NCBI GenBank assembly: GCA_025370055.1
Contig: CP073041.1
Coordinates: forward strand, 3,286,001 to 3,350,000
Source: Woronichinia naegeliana WA131
GTDB taxonomy: Bacteria; Cyanobacteriota; Cyanobacteriia; Cyanobacteriales; Microcystaceae
Direction of reading: 5' to 3'
DNA length: 64,000 bases
Shown here: positions 39,899 through 49,621 of the stretch, one piece after another
Layout of the letters: every line of letters begins with the position of its first letter
Position numbering within the stretch: position 1 is the stretch's first letter
Notes under the pieces: model-generated
The model's database searches: none
Seen by the model: the letters and a program-made list of their open reading frames with translations, nothing else
Told to the model about the DNA's origin: nothing
Program-made: the position numbers and the translations under genes

Positions 39899-41428
39899 TT
39901 ACAACAGCTTTTATCAACTAAAGGTCGCACCCATCCTATGACAATGCCAACGGGAAGGGTGCAATTCAGATGGTGAGTGCATGGGCAACAGCGAATCGCT
40001 TAGTGCTAGGACAGTGCAAAGTGGAAAGCAAATCGAATGAAAATCACATAGCTTCCCGCCTCTGCGTAGGTAGTGCAAAGCTCCCCCATTTTCGTGACTA
40101 GAGTAGGGCTTGCTGAAAAAGTCAAAAAACGAAAGAAATGTGGGTTAGGGAAGTATGGACTGAAAAAGCATAGATAACTTATCCTTATGGAAACAAATCA
40201 AAATACAGATTTTGTTTAATCTATTGTTCCTTTCTGTCTAAAAAGGTCAACACAAATCACTCCTCACAAAAGAGAGGAAAATTAACACCATTTTTCACAA
40301 GAAAAACGACTCTACAACTTTTTACTTTTTGTCTTCTGAAGTAGAGTAGAAAGATTCATTACCAAAAAGTTCATCGCAATTACCGTTTCCGAGGTCTCAG
40401 GTAGTTTGGCCATCACTCGACCAAGACTAAATTTCCTCTTTCCCTGTCCGAATTTACCCTCAATGGCATTACGCACTCTTTCATCTGAGCGTGCCTCTTT
40501 CTTTTTTTCTTTGCTCACCTCTTTCGGCGGTCTTCCCAATCGGGGACCACTCATTCTTATATCCCTTTCTTTACAATAAGCTCGATTCGCTTTTGTTCGA
40601 TAGATTTTATCCACATGAACCGATTCCGGATAACATCCTGTTTCCCTTTTATATTCTTCTATTCGCGCTTGTAAATCTCCCGATTCGTTGTAATTATCCC
40701 AACTTAATTTGTCTAAGAAGACAAAGCCATTCACATTACTTGCCGATATTTTAGCTCCAAACTCTACTGCTTTTCCCGCTTTTCCACGCACTATTGGACG
40801 CACGTGAGGTTGGCTTACACTCACAATTCTGTTTTCTACTTTATTTGTCTTTTTTTCATACATTTCTAACTGTTGCTCATACACTTTTCCTATCGTTACA
40901 AGCTCTTCTTGCTCTTTTTTCGTTAGTTTTTCTAACTTTGCTCCCTCTTCTATCATTTTTTCTATATCAGACAAGTTTCTTTTTATATATCCTAGTTGTT
41001 TTTTTGTTCCTTTTCTTCTTTCTTTTTTTGACACACGACGTTTTTTTGCTATGGCTAAGTACTCTTTTCTTGCCACTTCCCTATAAGTCCTCGGCTTTTC
41101 TTTCCTTTTCTCTTTTATTTCTTCATACAGCTTATCTATTATTTTTTCTGTTTTTTCTCTTGCATCATTCAATATTCCTATATCCGTTGGATATTTTATA
41201 TCTGCTGGTGTACAAGTCGCATCTAACAATAACTTTCCTTCATTTTCTTTTTTTTCTGACGCTACACCCGTCGCTTTTTTTCTATTTCTTTATTAATTTT
41301 ATTTATTAATTCCATTCCTATTTTTTTACGAAAATGAACCATCATTGACGCATTAAATGCTTCTTTGCTACTATAGCTTTCCATTCCTATAAAGTACTGT
41401 AAATAAGGGTTCTCTTTTATTTGTTCTA

Positions 41429-42679
41429 GGTTCTCCTGAACAAAGAGTGATAATTAAAGCTTATCATGAAAAGCAAGCTAAAAAACGATTTCGCATATTA
41501 TCAAAGTTCATAAATCCATAAGCTTGACGCTTGATTAGTTTAAGACGATTATTGATGCCTTCCATTGCCCCATTCGTCGTTCGACTCAAAAAGTAGTTAC
41601 AAATAGAGTCCAAATTCCTACGAATTGTGCTAATTACATCTGTATAAATGCTCTTTGCATTCTCTAACCATTCTGTAAATTTTAATCTTCCTTCTTCCTT
41701 ATCATTTACTTTTTCATATATCTCTCTAAATGACTCTTTATATTCATACGCTTTACGCAAACGAGCAGATTGCTTTAACACCAATTCTAGTTTTTCTAAC
41801 TCTTCCTCTTTTAGGTCTTCTTTATTTTTTAATAATAGCCACTTTTCTCCCTTGATTTTTACATTCAATTTTGTCTGTTTACGGATTTTATTCAATTCTT
41901 CATTCAACGCCTTCATTACATGAAATCTATCTGTTACAATTACTGCATTCGGAAATACTTTTTCTATTACTTTAGGAAATCCTCCCCACATATCTACACT
42001 CACTTGTTCTACTCCTTCCCTCACCTCTAATTCTTTCTTCATCAGCACTTCGATGATTTTATCTTGTTGATGACTATCTATCACTTCTATTAATTCTCCT
42101 TTCTCTATATCTCCTAACACTGTTACAAAATTCTGATGACCTTTTCGTTTCGCTATTTCATCCATCCCGAGGTGTTTTACTCCTTGCCAATCTTTTTTTT
42201 TAGCTTCACATTGACGTTGGTAAATTCCATTCACTTGATCCCATGATAGAGATTCCTCTCTACCTACTTGTTCCACACTGCTCACATTTACTCGTCCATA
42301 AATATATTCTTCATACCTCACTGTGTATTTCCTACGGGCTTCCATAAATTCTAGATTTTCTGTAAAAAACCTTTGACAATCTTTACAGTAAAATTTACGA
42401 CGAGGGACTTTCAGATATACCATTTGACCAGAGATAGACAAGTCCCTTACTAATACACTGTTCGTCTGATGTAATTCATCCGTTAAGCTACCACAATAAT
42501 TACATTTGACTTCTTCCTCTTGACAACTCAGTATTAAAAACGCTTGTTTTCCCTCTTGAATCACATTTCTTATGTTTACTTTTGGTAAATTCAGAAGATT
42601 TTCCAGAAAAAATAACATTGATGTCGTCCTCATATAGTGTATCTTATTATACATCTTCTACCGCAAAGCCAGAAGAACC
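41429..42679 (-). mobile_element. ISL3-family element (1251 bp)
   Basis: Tips GGTTCTCCTG (left) and GGTTCTTCTG (right, complement strand) form the inverted repeat. A perfect 8-bp duplication TTGTTCTA lies at 41421-41428 and 42680-42687. Nested in the IS5 copy B transposase. Confidence 0.92.
41464..42618 (-). CDS. ISL3-family transposase, intact
   Basis: 384 residues from the ATG at 42618, which has GAGGA 8 nt upstream; the frame is also open to an ATG at 42654. An N-terminal zinc ribbon (CNYCGSLTDELH and FYCKDCQRFF) is followed by an HTH and the DDE core: HLGMDEIAKRKGHQNFVTVL, VSVDMWGGFPKVIEKVFP and SRTTNGAMEGINNRLKLIKR. The element is complete and may be active. Confidence 0.93.
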   Translation of the reverse strand: MLFFLENLLNLPKVNIRNVIQEGKQAFLILSCQEEEVKCNYCGSLTDELHQTNSVLVRDLSISGQMVYLKVPRRKFYCKDCQRFFTENLEFMEARRKYTVRYEEYIYGRVNVSSVEQVGREESLSWDQVNGIYQRQCEAKKKDWQGVKHLGMDEIAKRKGHQNFVTVLGDIEKGELIEVIDSHQQDKIIEVLMKKELEVREGVEQVSVDMWGGFPKVIEKVFPNAVIVTDRFHVMKALNEELNKIRKQTKLNVKIKGEKWLLLKNKEDLKEEELEKLELVLKQSARLRKAYEYKESFREIYEKVNDKEEGRLKFTEWLENAKSIYTDVISTIRRNLDSICNYFLSRTTNGAMEGINNRLKLIKRQAYGFMNFDNMRNRFLACFS

Positions 42680-43052
42680 TTGTTCTACTGTTTCTCTGTC
42701 ACTTTTTCCTGAAATTTCTTTGATAATTAATGCTCCTAATGCCATTCTAAATGATTTGGCTGGGGCTCCTTTTTTTTCTGTGAAGTTTTTTGCATATTCT
42801 TCCTCATATTCTTCCCAAAGAATCATTTTTGACATTTCTATCCAACGATTTTCTTCGTCTAACTGCCCGCCGAACAGATTTTTCAAGTTTTCTGGTGTTT
42901 CAATTGAGTACTGTTGCTTTCGGTACATCTGCTTTCTCTCTTCTTAATGCAATGGTTTTGAGGCATTCTACCCTATTTTCGTGCATTCTAGCGGTTCTTA
43001 ATTCGCCTACTATTTTTCTCCGTAAAGGTTTCAGCTTTTTTCAGCAAGCCCT

Positions 43053-44003
43053 AGCTTAGAGCAGATTCTTCAGTTATTTGCGATAGCTTGTGAGCCACCG
43101 GCGGATTATGACCGACCGCTCAGTCATTGGACAGCGCGGGAACTGGCGGATGAAATGCTCAAACAAGGCATTGTTGAGAGCATCTCCCCTCGCCATGTGG
43201 GACGATTGCTGGCGGAAGCCGACTTGAAACCACACCAATCGCAATATTGGTTAAATCCTCCCCCCGACCCTGAGTTTGATGAGAAAGTTAGTGACATTTG
43301 TCAGACCTACCTGAGTGCAATGGAGCGAGCAGAACAGGGAGAACAGACAATTTCCATTGATGAGATGACCGGCATTCAAGCCTTGGAACGAAAGGCTCCT
43401 GCCCAACCAATGCGACCTGGCAAACCAGAAAGGCGAGAATTTGAGTATATTCGTCACGGCACCCAGACGTTAATTGCCAGTTTTAATGTGGTTTCAGGTC
43501 AGATTGCCCAAGCCAGTGTGGGAGACACGCGCACTGAGATAGACTATCTCAATCATGTTCAACAGTTGGTTGCCAGTGACCCAAAGACTGTCAAGTGGCA
43601 CCTGCTGATGGATTGCTTGAACACCCATCAATCAGAATCACTAGTAGGCTTGGGTGGCGCAAGTCGAAGGACTTGAGACCGACTTGGGCATCAAAGGAAA
43701 ATCAGGCATTCTCCAATCAATGCAAAGCCGTTCTGAATTTTTGCGAGAGCCCAGTCATAAAATTGTCTTCCACTTCACCCCCAAGCATTGCTCTTGGCTC
43801 AATCAAATTGAGATGTGGTTCAGTATGCTGATGAGTAAGTTACTCAGACGAGGCAATTTCATGAGCAGAGAACAGCTCAAAACTCGCATCCTTGACTTCA
43901 TTGATTACTTTAATCGCACTATGGCTAAACCCTTCAAATGGACTTATCAAGGCAAGGCATTAAAGCAATGATAAACGGTCGCTCTATTCCCGCCCAAGCC
44001 TAC
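43053..44003 (+). mobile_element. IS630-family element (type B), copy 1, 5' truncated
   Basis: The right tip is the complement of GTAGGCTTGGGCGGGAATAG (ending 44003) followed by TA. The left part is cut off by IS5 copy B. Confidence 0.83.
43070..43971 (+). pseudogene. IS630-family transposase (type B), frameshifted
   Basis: Open from EQILQLFAIACEPPADYDRP through TISIDEMTGIQALER (first D) and HLLMDCLNTHQSES (second D). It shifts frame at 43641-43654, where the DNA reads CTAGTAGGCTTGGG, identical to the element's own tip. The other frame continues as [20 protein letters not shown] to [14 protein letters not shown] (third acidic residue) and ends at 43971. The 5' end is missing. Confidence 0.87.
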
Positions 44004-44453
44004 TAGTCGTTCAATGTTGGATCAGAAATAAATATTCAAAAAGGCTTAAACGAAGTAGGTTGCATCGCCAGCAAAGAAGCCTTGAAATATTTAGATACAG
44101 ATGGTTCTCCCTTAAAAATCGGTGAAGAAATCTGGAAGAGTAAGGGAGAGCAACCGAAAGAATATCAAACACTTTATGGTGAGGTTATAGTGAATCGTCA
44201 TGTATATCAGCGTTCAGTAGGAGGAAAAACGTATTGCCCCTTAGAAAGAGAAGCAAGGATAATCATAACATCAACCCCCATTATTGGCAAAACAGGTATC
44301 CTCAAAAATGTCAGGGATGGCAGGCAAAGAGGTGAAAAATGATTTATTAGAAAATCATGGTAGAAAAGTAGCGCTATCCTATATCCAAAGATTGAGTGAA
44401 GCAGTAGGAAGTGTGGTACAGGCAAAAGAAGAAGCGTGGAGTTATGCCCCGCC

Positions 44454-44661
44454 CCAGCAATTCTAAATTTGCCCTGTAGCAAGGGTTTCAGGTTTTAGTT
44501 CGCGTAATACGGGGTAAAATTCAACGGGATTAACAAGTTCATTTTACGAGTCTTCAGGCTTTCAGGCATGGTAGTACACATAGAATTGCCCCAAAAACCC
44601 CCTTTGAAATGTTCTTTAAATCCCTAAAAGGCTTGCTGTATCTAAAACTGAGAATTGCTGG
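44454..44661. mobile_element. MITE of the ISNCY-like family, copy 2 (208 bp)
   Basis: Begins CCAGCAATTCTAAATTTG and ends GAATTGCTGG, with a perfect 7-bp duplication CCCCGCC at 44447-44453 and 44662-44668. Its interior is the inverted version of the MITE at 14258. No coding capacity. Confidence 0.9.
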
Positions 44662-44765
44662 CCCCGCCCAAAGAGGATAGCCAAATTGCAACAGTGGGAA
44701 TAGGATTAGATAGAACCTGTATGCTGATAGGCGAAGATGGCTACCGTGAAGCAATGGTGGGAACC

Positions 44766-44920
44766 TGGTTGACTGACAAAACATGGATCACTAACCCCTG
44801 AAACCCTTAGCTGACAAGGATTACAGGCGAGACAAAGCCATAAAACGATCTTGATCACCTAAAACCCTTGCTAGAAGGGGCTTTGAGTGGCATCAAGGCA
44901 AACTTTTGTCAGTCAATCAG
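44766..44920. mobile_element. Second MITE type (155 bp)
   Basis: Tips TGGTTGACTGACAAAA and, on the other strand, TGATTGACTGACAAAA. A 10-bp duplication GGTGGGAACC lies at 44756-44765 and 44921-44930. No ORF. It has no relative elsewhere in the window; a parent IS is not visible here. Confidence 0.85.
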
Positions 44921-45636
44921 GGTGGGAACCCTTTCCCTATACGATAGTGAGGGAGAACGTCAACAGACAATTTATCTAGGTGCGGCACCAGAGTATGGAA
45001 AAAAGAGTTTTCTAGAAAGATTGGAAAGAGAAATTGAGCGAGCGAAAAACCGTTATCCAGAGGCAAAATTGGTCGGTATAGCAGATGGTGCAGAATCAAA
45101 TTGGAAGTTTTTAGAAAAGCAAACGGAAGAACAGATATTAGATTTCTATCATGCCTCTGGTTACTTAGGTGCCTTGGCAGAAGCGTTGCATCCGAATACC
45201 GTGTCAAAACAAAAAGAATGGTTGACTGAAAATTGTCGAGAACTCAAGCATGAAAAAGGAAAAGCAGGAGAACTGCTAAATCTGATGAAAGAAGTCAAAG
45301 AGGAAAAAAGTCATTCTAAGAATCTTACCGAGAAACTACAAGCGGCGATTACTTATTACGAGAATCATCAGCATCAAATGGATTATGCTGAATACTTAGA
45401 GAAAAAGTATCCGATTGGTTCAGGTGTTACGGAAGCAGCTTGTAAGACGTTGGTCAAACAACGATTATGTTGTTCAGGGATGCGATGGAAGGAAAAAGGA
45501 GCAGGAATTATTTTGAGCCTACGAGCTTTGGTATTGACCAAGGAACGATGGAGTCAATTTTGGGCAAAACTTGATCAATATGGGTTCCCTGTAGAACCCT
45601 GATTACAACAGCTTTTATCAACTAAAGGTCGCACCC

Positions 45637-45762
45637 CAATCTATTTTCTAAAGGCGATCGCTCTTCCTATGAGTCGTTATTCTTAGGCGATCGCATTAAC
45701 AATCTATCTCCTCAAGGCGATCGCTATTACGATGAGTCGTGGTTTTTAGGCGATCGCTTTAA
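45637..45762. repeat. 63-bp tandem repeat x2, each with two HIP1 octamers
   Basis: Units 45637-45699 and 45700-45762 share the frame CAATCTATyTyCTmAAGGCG, then ATGAGTCGTkrTTyTTAGGCG and end in TTAA. They differ at several bases, but all four GGCGATCGC sites are conserved. The second unit ends one base before the GNAT stop codon. Confidence 0.9.
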
Positions 45763-45763
45763 G

Positions 45764-46231
45764 CTAGTTCAGCTTCTTACGGAAAACGATTTTGTCAACT
45801 CCAGCCGCATAAAACTCTCGGATTCGCGCTTCTTCCTCATACCCACTCTTGCGATAGAACTCCCTAACGTACTCAAAGTCATCCGTTCCAGAAGTTTCTA
45901 CCAGCAATACACGTTCACCTTTTTCCGTTAACATCTTCTCAACATATTGCAGCATTGACTTCCCGCACCCCTGTCTCTGATGATGAGGATGCACAGCGAT
46001 TAAATATAAATTCCATGTTCCCTCAGTCATTCTTTCTGGAGCTACATATGCCACACTCACTGGCTCGTTATCGTAGTCAGTAAACTAGAATTCTTGAGTT
46101 TTAGCTTTATCGTTGAAGTGGTCAAAAAGCATTTGAGAGAGATCCTCTGTTTGACTTGGCTCGAATAGACCAGTCGCCTCTGCTAAAGCGATCAATGCTG
46201 TTGTGTCATCTTGTGTAATTAGTCTAATCAT
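45764..46231 (-). pseudogene. GNAT-family N-acetyltransferase with an in-frame amber codon
   Basis: Full frame from ATG 46231 (MIRLITQDDTTALIALAEAT) to the stop at 45764, 155 codons. A TAG at 46087-46085 (codon 49) stands where the context TQEF*FTDYDNEP suggests a Trp (TGG). After it comes the acetyl-CoA-binding motif LIAVHPHHQRQGCGKSMLQY, then YRKSGYEEEARI. Apart from this single codon the gene looks normal; a short product could start at the internal ATG 46060 (MSVAYVAPERMTEG). Confidence 0.8.
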
Positions 46232-46272
46232 CGTAAATCCTGTTTACATCACAACAGTTATCATAATACAAA

Positions 46273-46288
46273 CATAACAACTGTTATG
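46273..46288. promoter_or_regulatory. Palindrome upstream of the GNAT gene, possible operator
   Basis: CATAACAACTGTTATG: 7-bp inverted arms separated by AC, 42 nt before the start codon. A related half-site, AACAGTTATCATAA, lies at about 46253. A binding factor is not identifiable. Confidence 0.4.
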
Positions 46289-46348
46289 ATAAAGTGTTAT
46301 TGGTTGGGCGATCGTATTTTTGGCGTGAGTGGTTAGGCGATCGCGTTT

Positions 46349-47161
46349 TTATGGTTCAGTTTGTAATAGCCAAAAGCCAGTATAAGTAGCTCCAGAATTA
46401 TCCGGCTGAATCAGTAAAAAATGTAAATGATGGACAACTGCTTTGCGTTGTTCAAAGAGAGTCGCTCCCTGAGCCACTTCAGGATCAGCAAAAGTCGCTA
46501 AGATCCAACGATCCATTAATCCAGCTTCTAAAACTAAGCCACCGGATTGCCCTATTTCTGTGGCTTGATAATTTAAACTCACAGGACTAATATCTGCTAA
46601 CCATTGACATAAATAACGAGCTTGCCGACCTGCATAGATGATACTCCCTGGAATGGGAAGCTCCGCCACTAATTCTCGACACAGGGATAAATAAGCTTCT
46701 GGCATGGAACGATAGGGAATAGGGGCATCACCAAATGAGGTGAGCAAAGATTCTACTGATAGGGTGGCAAAACACCATTGTTCTCCCCAGAGATTTTCTG
46801 GCAGGGGTTGGGGCGGTGGAACATCTAAGACTAAGGCTTGGTTTCCATAGCGTTTTTGTAGTAAAGCTTTTAGCATTGTTGTCTGGCGCGTGGCCACAAT
46901 CTCCAATCCAAGTTGCTCTCCTGCGAGTTTAAATAGGTTTAAGGATTGAGGGCGAAAGACCTGAATAGCAGTGGGTTTTCCTTCGGTCAGTAATGACTCT
47001 AGCTGAACGATTAACCAAGCACTACTGGCTTGGGACTGGGGACAGGATTTTTCACAGAGAACATTCCCCTGAATATCGCAAAGTATTAACTCCCAGAGAA
47101 TTTCTTCTCCATTACGATGAGCAACGGCATGTTTATAAAAGTCAGCTTGCCAAAGGGTCAT
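46349..47161 (-). CDS. Tab2/Atab2 family RNA-binding translation factor
   Basis: 270 residues from MTLWQADFYKHAV (ATG 47161); an in-frame ATG 10 codons upstream is less likely. Family features: LWELILCDIQGNVLCEK, QVFRPQSLNLFKLAGEQLGL, RQTTMLKALLQKR, and the C-terminal FWLL. Tab2 of Chlamydomonas is required for psaB translation; cyanobacterial members are presumed to act in photosystem I or II synthesis. Confidence 0.9.
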   Translation of the reverse strand: MTLWQADFYKHAVAHRNGEEILWELILCDIQGNVLCEKSCPQSQASSAWLIVQLESLLTEGKPTAIQVFRPQSLNLFKLAGEQLGLEIVATRQTTMLKALLQKRYGNQALVLDVPPPQPLPENLWGEQWCFATLSVESLLTSFGDAPIPYRSMPEAYLSLCRELVAELPIPGSIIYAGRQARYLCQWLADISPVSLNYQATEIGQSGGLVLEAGLMDRWILATFADPEVAQGATLFEQRKAVVHHLHFLLIQPDNSGATYTGFWLLQTEP

Positions 47162-47238
47162 AATTATCGGGTTTTGACAAAATTTTAACAAACTAAACGT
47201 TAAGATGAAAAACTGTCAGTGACGAATAAGAAGGGGCA

Positions 47239-47868
47239 ATGAGCAATCAACCGGAGCAAGAACAGTGGCTAGAGATTGGCACAATTGTTGCCGCCCAAGG
47301 GATTCAGGGAGAATTGAGAGTTTTATCTAGTTCGGATTTTCCTGAGCGTTTTACTCGTAAGGGCAACCTTTGGCTGCGATCGCCCCACCATGAAGCCCCC
47401 CAAGCCTTTACCCTTAAATCGGGACGGGCAGTACCAGGCAAGAATCTGTTTGTGATTAGATTGGCTGAAGTAACGGATCGCAATCAAGCTGAAGCTTTAA
47501 AAGACTATACCCTGCTCATTACCGCCAGCGATCGCCTCCCCCTAGAGGAGAATGAATATCATGTGGCGGATCTGATCAATCTGAAGGCCTATCATCATCT
47601 CACCGGCGAATTAATCGGTATGGTGAAAGATGTTTATTTCGCTGGCAATGACTTATTAGTTATTCAGTTAGAAGAACAATACTTTCCTCCAAAGCCAGCC
47701 AGTAACGAGGAAAATACCGTACCTCTGCCCCCTCAACCGGCGTTGATCCCTTTTGTGCAGTCCATTGTTCCCGTCGTGGATCTCCCTAATCAACGTCTAG
47801 AAATAATGCCTCCTGACGGTTTACTGGAACTATTTTGTGGGCAACCATTGATCGATACGATAGAGTAG
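47239..47868 (+). CDS. rimM: Ribosome maturation factor RimM
   Basis: 209 residues, longer than average through an acidic/proline insert ([14 protein letters not shown]). N-terminal [20 protein letters not shown], a PRC-barrel region with [20 protein letters not shown], and terminal [28 protein letters not shown]. Assists 16S rRNA 3'-domain processing. It precedes comB on the same strand, with only 35 nt between the genes. Confidence 0.95.
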   Translation: MSNQPEQEQWLEIGTIVAAQGIQGELRVLSSSDFPERFTRKGNLWLRSPHHEAPQAFTLKSGRAVPGKNLFVIRLAEVTDRNQAEALKDYTLLITASDRLPLEENEYHVADLINLKAYHHLTGELIGMVKDVYFAGNDLLVIQLEEQYFPPKPASNEENTVPLPPQPALIPFVQSIVPVVDLPNQRLEIMPPDGLLELFCGQPLIDTIE

Positions 47869-47903
47869 TTTTATTTTCTAACCTTACTTTTTCCCAACAT
47901 ATA

Positions 47904-48626
47904 GTGAAAATCTTTGTCTATCACACCCCGGAACTGACTCCTCCTGAAAGCTTACCGGATTGTGCTGTTGTTATTGATGTTTTGCGAGCGACTAGCACGA
48001 TTGCCACGGCCTTGAGCGTGGGGGCTGAAGCGGTTCAGACTTTTAGTGATTTATCGGAGCTAATGGCTGTCAGTGAACAATGGCCTTCAGACAAACGACT
48101 ACGGGCTGGAGAAAGGGGAGGAGCAAAAGTAGAAGGCTGTGATTTAGGCAATTCTCCCCTCGATTGTACACCGACATTAATGGCGGATAAACGTCTTTTT
48201 TTAACGACGACCAATGGCACTAGGGCCCTACAGCGCGTTCAAGATTGTTCTTCGGTGATTACAGCGGCCATGATTAATCGTCAAGCGGCGGTGAACTATC
48301 TTTTAGAGAAAAAATTTGCAACGATTTGGTTGCTGGGATCGGGTTGGGAAGGTGGTTATTCCCTCGAAGATACGGTCTGTGCTGGCGCGATCGCCTGTTT
48401 ATTATCAAAAGCTCAGGATTTTACTGTTGGCAATGATGAAGTTATTGCGGCGATCGCCCTTTATCAACAATGGCAAGATCAATTATTAGACCTCTTTCAG
48501 CAGGCTAGTCATGGACAGCGGTTACTCAAACTAAACTGTGACGAAGATCTGAAATATTGTGCAACCTTAGATTCTTTGGATATTTTACCCCGACAAAAAT
48601 CTCCTGGTGTTTTAGTAAAATTTTGA
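47904..48626 (+). CDS. comB: 2-phosphosulfolactate phosphatase
   Basis: 240 residues from GTG 47904 ([19 protein letters not shown]), the start most family members use; the frame is open farther upstream. Contains [46 protein letters not shown], and [20 protein letters not shown]. In methanogens this enzyme belongs to coenzyme M synthesis; its role in cyanobacteria is unclear. Confidence 0.92.
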   Translation: MKIFVYHTPELTPPESLPDCAVVIDVLRATSTIATALSVGAEAVQTFSDLSELMAVSEQWPSDKRLRAGERGGAKVEGCDLGNSPLDCTPTLMADKRLFLTTTNGTRALQRVQDCSSVITAAMINRQAAVNYLLEKKFATIWLLGSGWEGGYSLEDTVCAGAIACLLSKAQDFTVGNDEVIAAIALYQQWQDQLLDLFQQASHGQRLLKLNCDEDLKYCATLDSLDILPRQKSPGVLVKF

Positions 48627-48682
48627 GCAAAATTGAGACATCTCGGATGGGTGCGACCTTTAGTTGATAAAAGCTGTTGTAA

Positions 48683-49621
48683 TCAGGGTTCTACAGGGAA
48701 CCCATATTGATCAAGTTTTGCCCAAAATTGACTCCATCGTTCCTTGGTCAATACCAAAGCTCGTAGGCTCAAAATAATTCCTGCTCCTTTTTCCTTCCAT
48801 CGCATCCCTGAACAACATAATCGTTGTTTGACCAACGTCTTACAAGCTGCTTCCGTAACACCTGAACCAATCGGATACTTTTTCTCTATGTATTCAGCAT
48901 AATCCATTTGATGCTGATGATTCTCGTAATAAGTAATCGCCGCTTGTAGTTTCTCGGTAAGATTCTTAGAATGACTTTTTTCTTCTTTGACTTCTTTCAT
49001 CAGATTTAGCAGTTCTCCTGCTTTTCCTTTTTCATGCTTGAGTTCTCGACAATTTTCAGTCAACCATTCTTTTTGTTTTGACACGGTATTCGGATGCAAC
49101 GCTTCTGCCAAGGCACCTAAGTAACCAGAGGCATGATAGAAATCTAATATCTGTTCTTCCGTTTGCTTTTCTAAAAACTTCCAATTTGATTCTGCCCCGT
49201 CTGCTATCCCGACCAATGTTGCCTCTGGATAACGGTTTTTCGCTCGCTCAATTTCTCTTTCTAATCTTTCTAGAAAACTCTTTTTTCCATACTCTGGTGC
49301 CGCACCTAGATAGATTGTATGTTGACGTTCGCCTTCACTATCGTATAGGGAAACGGTTCCCACCATTGCTTCACGGTAGCCATCCTCACACATCAGCATA
49401 CAGGTTCCATCTAATCCTATTCCCACTGTTGCAATTTGGCTATCCTCCTTGGGCGGGGCATAACTCCACGCTTCTTCTTTTGCCTGTACCACACTTCCTA
49501 CTGCTTCACTCAATCTTTGGATATAGGATAGCGCTACTTTTCTACCATGATTTTCTAATAAATCATTTTTCACCTCTTTGCCTGCCATCCCTGACATTTT
49601 TGAGGATACCTGTTTTGCCAA
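48683..49621 (-). CDS. ISKra4 transposase catalytic ORF (orf2), copy 7
   Basis: 312 codons; alleles His101 and Ile245, as in copy 1. Confidence 0.87.
   Translation of the reverse strand: MAKQVSSKMSGMAGKEVKNDLLENHGRKVALSYIQRLSEAVGSVVQAKEEAWSYAPPKEDSQIATVGIGLDGTCMLMCEDGYREAMVGTVSLYDSEGERQHTIYLGAAPEYGKKSFLERLEREIERAKNRYPEATLVGIADGAESNWKFLEKQTEEQILDFYHASGYLGALAEALHPNTVSKQKEWLTENCRELKHEKGKAGELLNLMKEVKEEKSHSKNLTEKLQAAITYYENHQHQMDYAEYIEKKYPIGSGVTEAACKTLVKQRLCCSGMRWKEKGAGIILSLRALVLTKERWSQFWAKLDQYGFPVEP

Larger units (their letters stand above)
38543..39932 (+). mobile_element. ISKra4-family element, copy 5 (1390 bp)
   Basis: Intact ends; perfect 8-bp duplication ATCCTATG at 38535-38542 and 39933-39940, inside the ISAs1-type transposase. 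Confidence 0.95.
38182..40052 (+). pseudogene. ISAs1-family transposase split by ISKra4 copy 5 and truncated
   Basis: First part (38182-38542): MKLRPKYRLVEHFAEIDDPR, ICGAEGWVAMESFG, GIPSDDTFARVFASL and VIAIDGQTLRQSY. Across the IS the frame continues as DNANGKGAIQMVSAWATANR, LVLGQCKVESKSNE, and is then lost. About 160 of roughly 370 codons remain. It is a different subtype from the ISAs1 remnant at 15298. Confidence 0.85.
40312..42928 (-). pseudogene. IS5 (DUF772) transposase of copy B, interrupted and frameshifted
   Basis: The N-terminal part (MYRKQQYSIETPENLKNLFG to SDRETVEQ) lies at 42688-42928, then comes the ISL3 element, and the rest is at 40312-41428. One of the A8 tracts (near 41273-41279) has only seven A, shifting the frame; the catalytic part from MLDATCTPAD (41229) onward is otherwise intact. 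Confidence 0.88.
40105..43052 (-). mobile_element. IS5-family (DUF772) element, copy B, split by ISL3
   Basis: Tips AGGGCTTGCTGAAAAA at 40105 and, on the other strand, ending at 43052. Removing the ISL3 insertion and its duplication leaves 1689 bp. There is no 4-bp duplication (AGAGT on the left, AGCTT on the right), so the flanks have been rearranged. Confidence 0.9.
44006..45602 (+). pseudogene. ISKra4 transposase of copy 6, broken by indels and two MITEs
   Basis: It lacks the first 30 or so codons and has lost one base in TTGGATCAG (TTGGATACAG elsewhere). Like copy 1 it has the ancestral TTCAGTAGGAGG, reading SVGGKTYCPLEREAR. An extra base in ACCCCC at about 44275-44280 then breaks the frame. 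The MITEs at 44454 and 44766 interrupt it further; the final 220 codons (from about 44933) are intact. Confidence 0.88.
44006..45636 (+). mobile_element. ISKra4-family element, copy 6, degenerate
   Basis: The left tip and start of orf1 are missing at the IS630-B junction; the right tip (GGTCGCACCC on this strand) is present, ending 45636. It contains two MITEs. No 8-bp duplication is detectable (right flank CAATCTAT). Confidence 0.9.

Noticed and set aside
44868-45602. 244-codon ORF that begins inside the 155-bp MITE
   Set aside because: The first residues are translated MITE sequence; the rest is the tail of the broken ISKra4 transposase.
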